A DNA stretch of 5,767 bases from JASJBU01 sp965372385 (GTDB lineage: Bacteria; Pseudomonadota; Gammaproteobacteria; Chromatiales; Chromatiaceae). The translations under genes were made by a program, and so were the position numbers. Positions 5,319 to 5,767 of the stretch are shown in pieces. Position 1 is the first letter of the stretch. The number at the start of each line of letters is the position of its first letter. Where the stretch lies: the NCBI GenBank assembly GCA_965372385.1, contig CBDVCD010000235.1:1-5767 (forward strand), in the 5' to 3' direction. The notes under the pieces are model-generated. The model saw only the letters and a list, made by a program, of their open reading frames with translations. It was not told where the DNA came from and searched no databases.

Positions 5319-5767
5319 TCAACCTTGTTTCGATTGGGTCAGAAACCGGTCAAGCTGGTTGGCGAATGCCTGACGATCACTCTGGTTGAGTGAGGGTGGA
5401 CCACCGGTATCGACGCCACTGCTGCGTAGCTCCTCCATGAAGTTGCGCATGCTGAGGCGCTGTTTGATGTTGTCTTTGGTGTAGCGCTCCCCCCGGGGAT
5501 TGATGGCATGTCCGCCCTTCTCTACCACCTCGGCAGCAAGGGGGATGTCGGCAGTGATAACCAGATCGTCCTGCCGCAGCCGTTTGACGATCTCATTATC
5601 CGCCACATCGAATCCACCAGGCACCTGGATGCTGGTGACGAATTTTGATGCGGGTGTGCGTAAAGGCTGATTGGCAACCAATATCACAGTTGTTTGAGTT
5701 CTGTCTGCTGCACGGAACAGGATCTCCTTGATCACGTTGGGACAGGCGTCGGCGTCGACCCATATCT
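5319..5767 (-). CDS. yaiI: YaiI/YqxD family protein (UPF0178, DUF188), partial
   Basis: Reading leftward from the window edge, 148 residues are visible and the stop is at 5319-5321. The first visible residues are IWVDADACPN, the usual N-terminus of this family, normally preceded by only one or two residues, so the true start lies just beyond base 5767. A GTG at 5733-5735 would give a shorter protein but would cut off the conserved VDADAC motif. Other family marks are GFDVADNEIV (51-60), LVITADIPLA (68-77), the RGERYTKDNI segment (91-100) and GPPSLNQSDRQAF near 122-134. The aspartates in these motifs are arranged as in PIN-like nuclease folds, to which the family has been related. Its biochemical role is not established. 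The visible length is essentially the family norm of about 150. It converges on the LolA-like gene, with 153 bases between the two stops. Confidence 0.93.
   Translation of the reverse strand, partial: IWVDADACPNVIKEILFRAADRTQTTVILVANQPLRTPASKFVTSIQVPGGFDVADNEIVKRLRQDDLVITADIPLAAEVVEKGGHAINPRGERYTKDNIKQRLSMRNFMEELRSSGVDTGGPPSLNQSDRQAFANQLDRFLTQSKQG

Overview
This 5.8 kb window looks like chromosomal DNA of a sulfur-oxidising gammaproteobacterium, of the Chromatiales / Sedimenticola / Thiodiazotropha kind. The main reason is the first gene, whose product resembles DsrS, a protein known from the dsr (stored-sulfur oxidation) gene set of such bacteria. The intergenic repeats also resemble interspersed repeats I associate with these genomes. 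The taxonomic call is inference from remembered family sequences; no search was run.

Layout. Bases 1-198 hold a structured, repeat-like block and then a short leader. A plus-strand run follows: dsrS-like (199-1317), a glycosyltransferase family 25 gene (1320-2066, two bases after dsrS) and a polytopic O-antigen ligase/polymerase-family gene (2088-3308). The three are spaced like one transcription unit. Next comes a nested inverted repeat of about 182 bp (3358-3539), then a low-GC stretch with two mutually overlapping small ORFs (3690-4019 and 3931-4107). The better of the two is a 58-residue single-helix membrane protein. After that comes an exported protein of the outer-membrane lipoprotein-sorting (LolA-like) type (4209-5165). 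Its stop codon overlaps a well-placed but immediately terminated start, possibly the stub of a lost partner gene. At the right edge a YaiI/YqxD (UPF0178) gene runs on the minus strand and leaves the window just short of its start codon.

How the parts may work together. The GT25 enzyme and the ligase/polymerase fit cell-surface glycan (LPS, O-antigen or capsule) assembly. The LolA-like protein suggests an envelope or lipid-trafficking role. DsrS is cytoplasmic and linked to sulfur oxidation, so its coupling to glycan genes looks like genome rearrangement rather than shared function. Hand counts on sampled 60-base lines show a composition mosaic: dsrS and the LolA-like gene sample near 57-62% GC, while the glycan genes sample near 30-42%. 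That is consistent with the glycan genes having been acquired.

I see no tRNA, rRNA, CRISPR array, transposase or convincing intrinsic terminator. The least explained items are the nested palindrome, the small membrane protein and the aborted start after the LolA-like gene.
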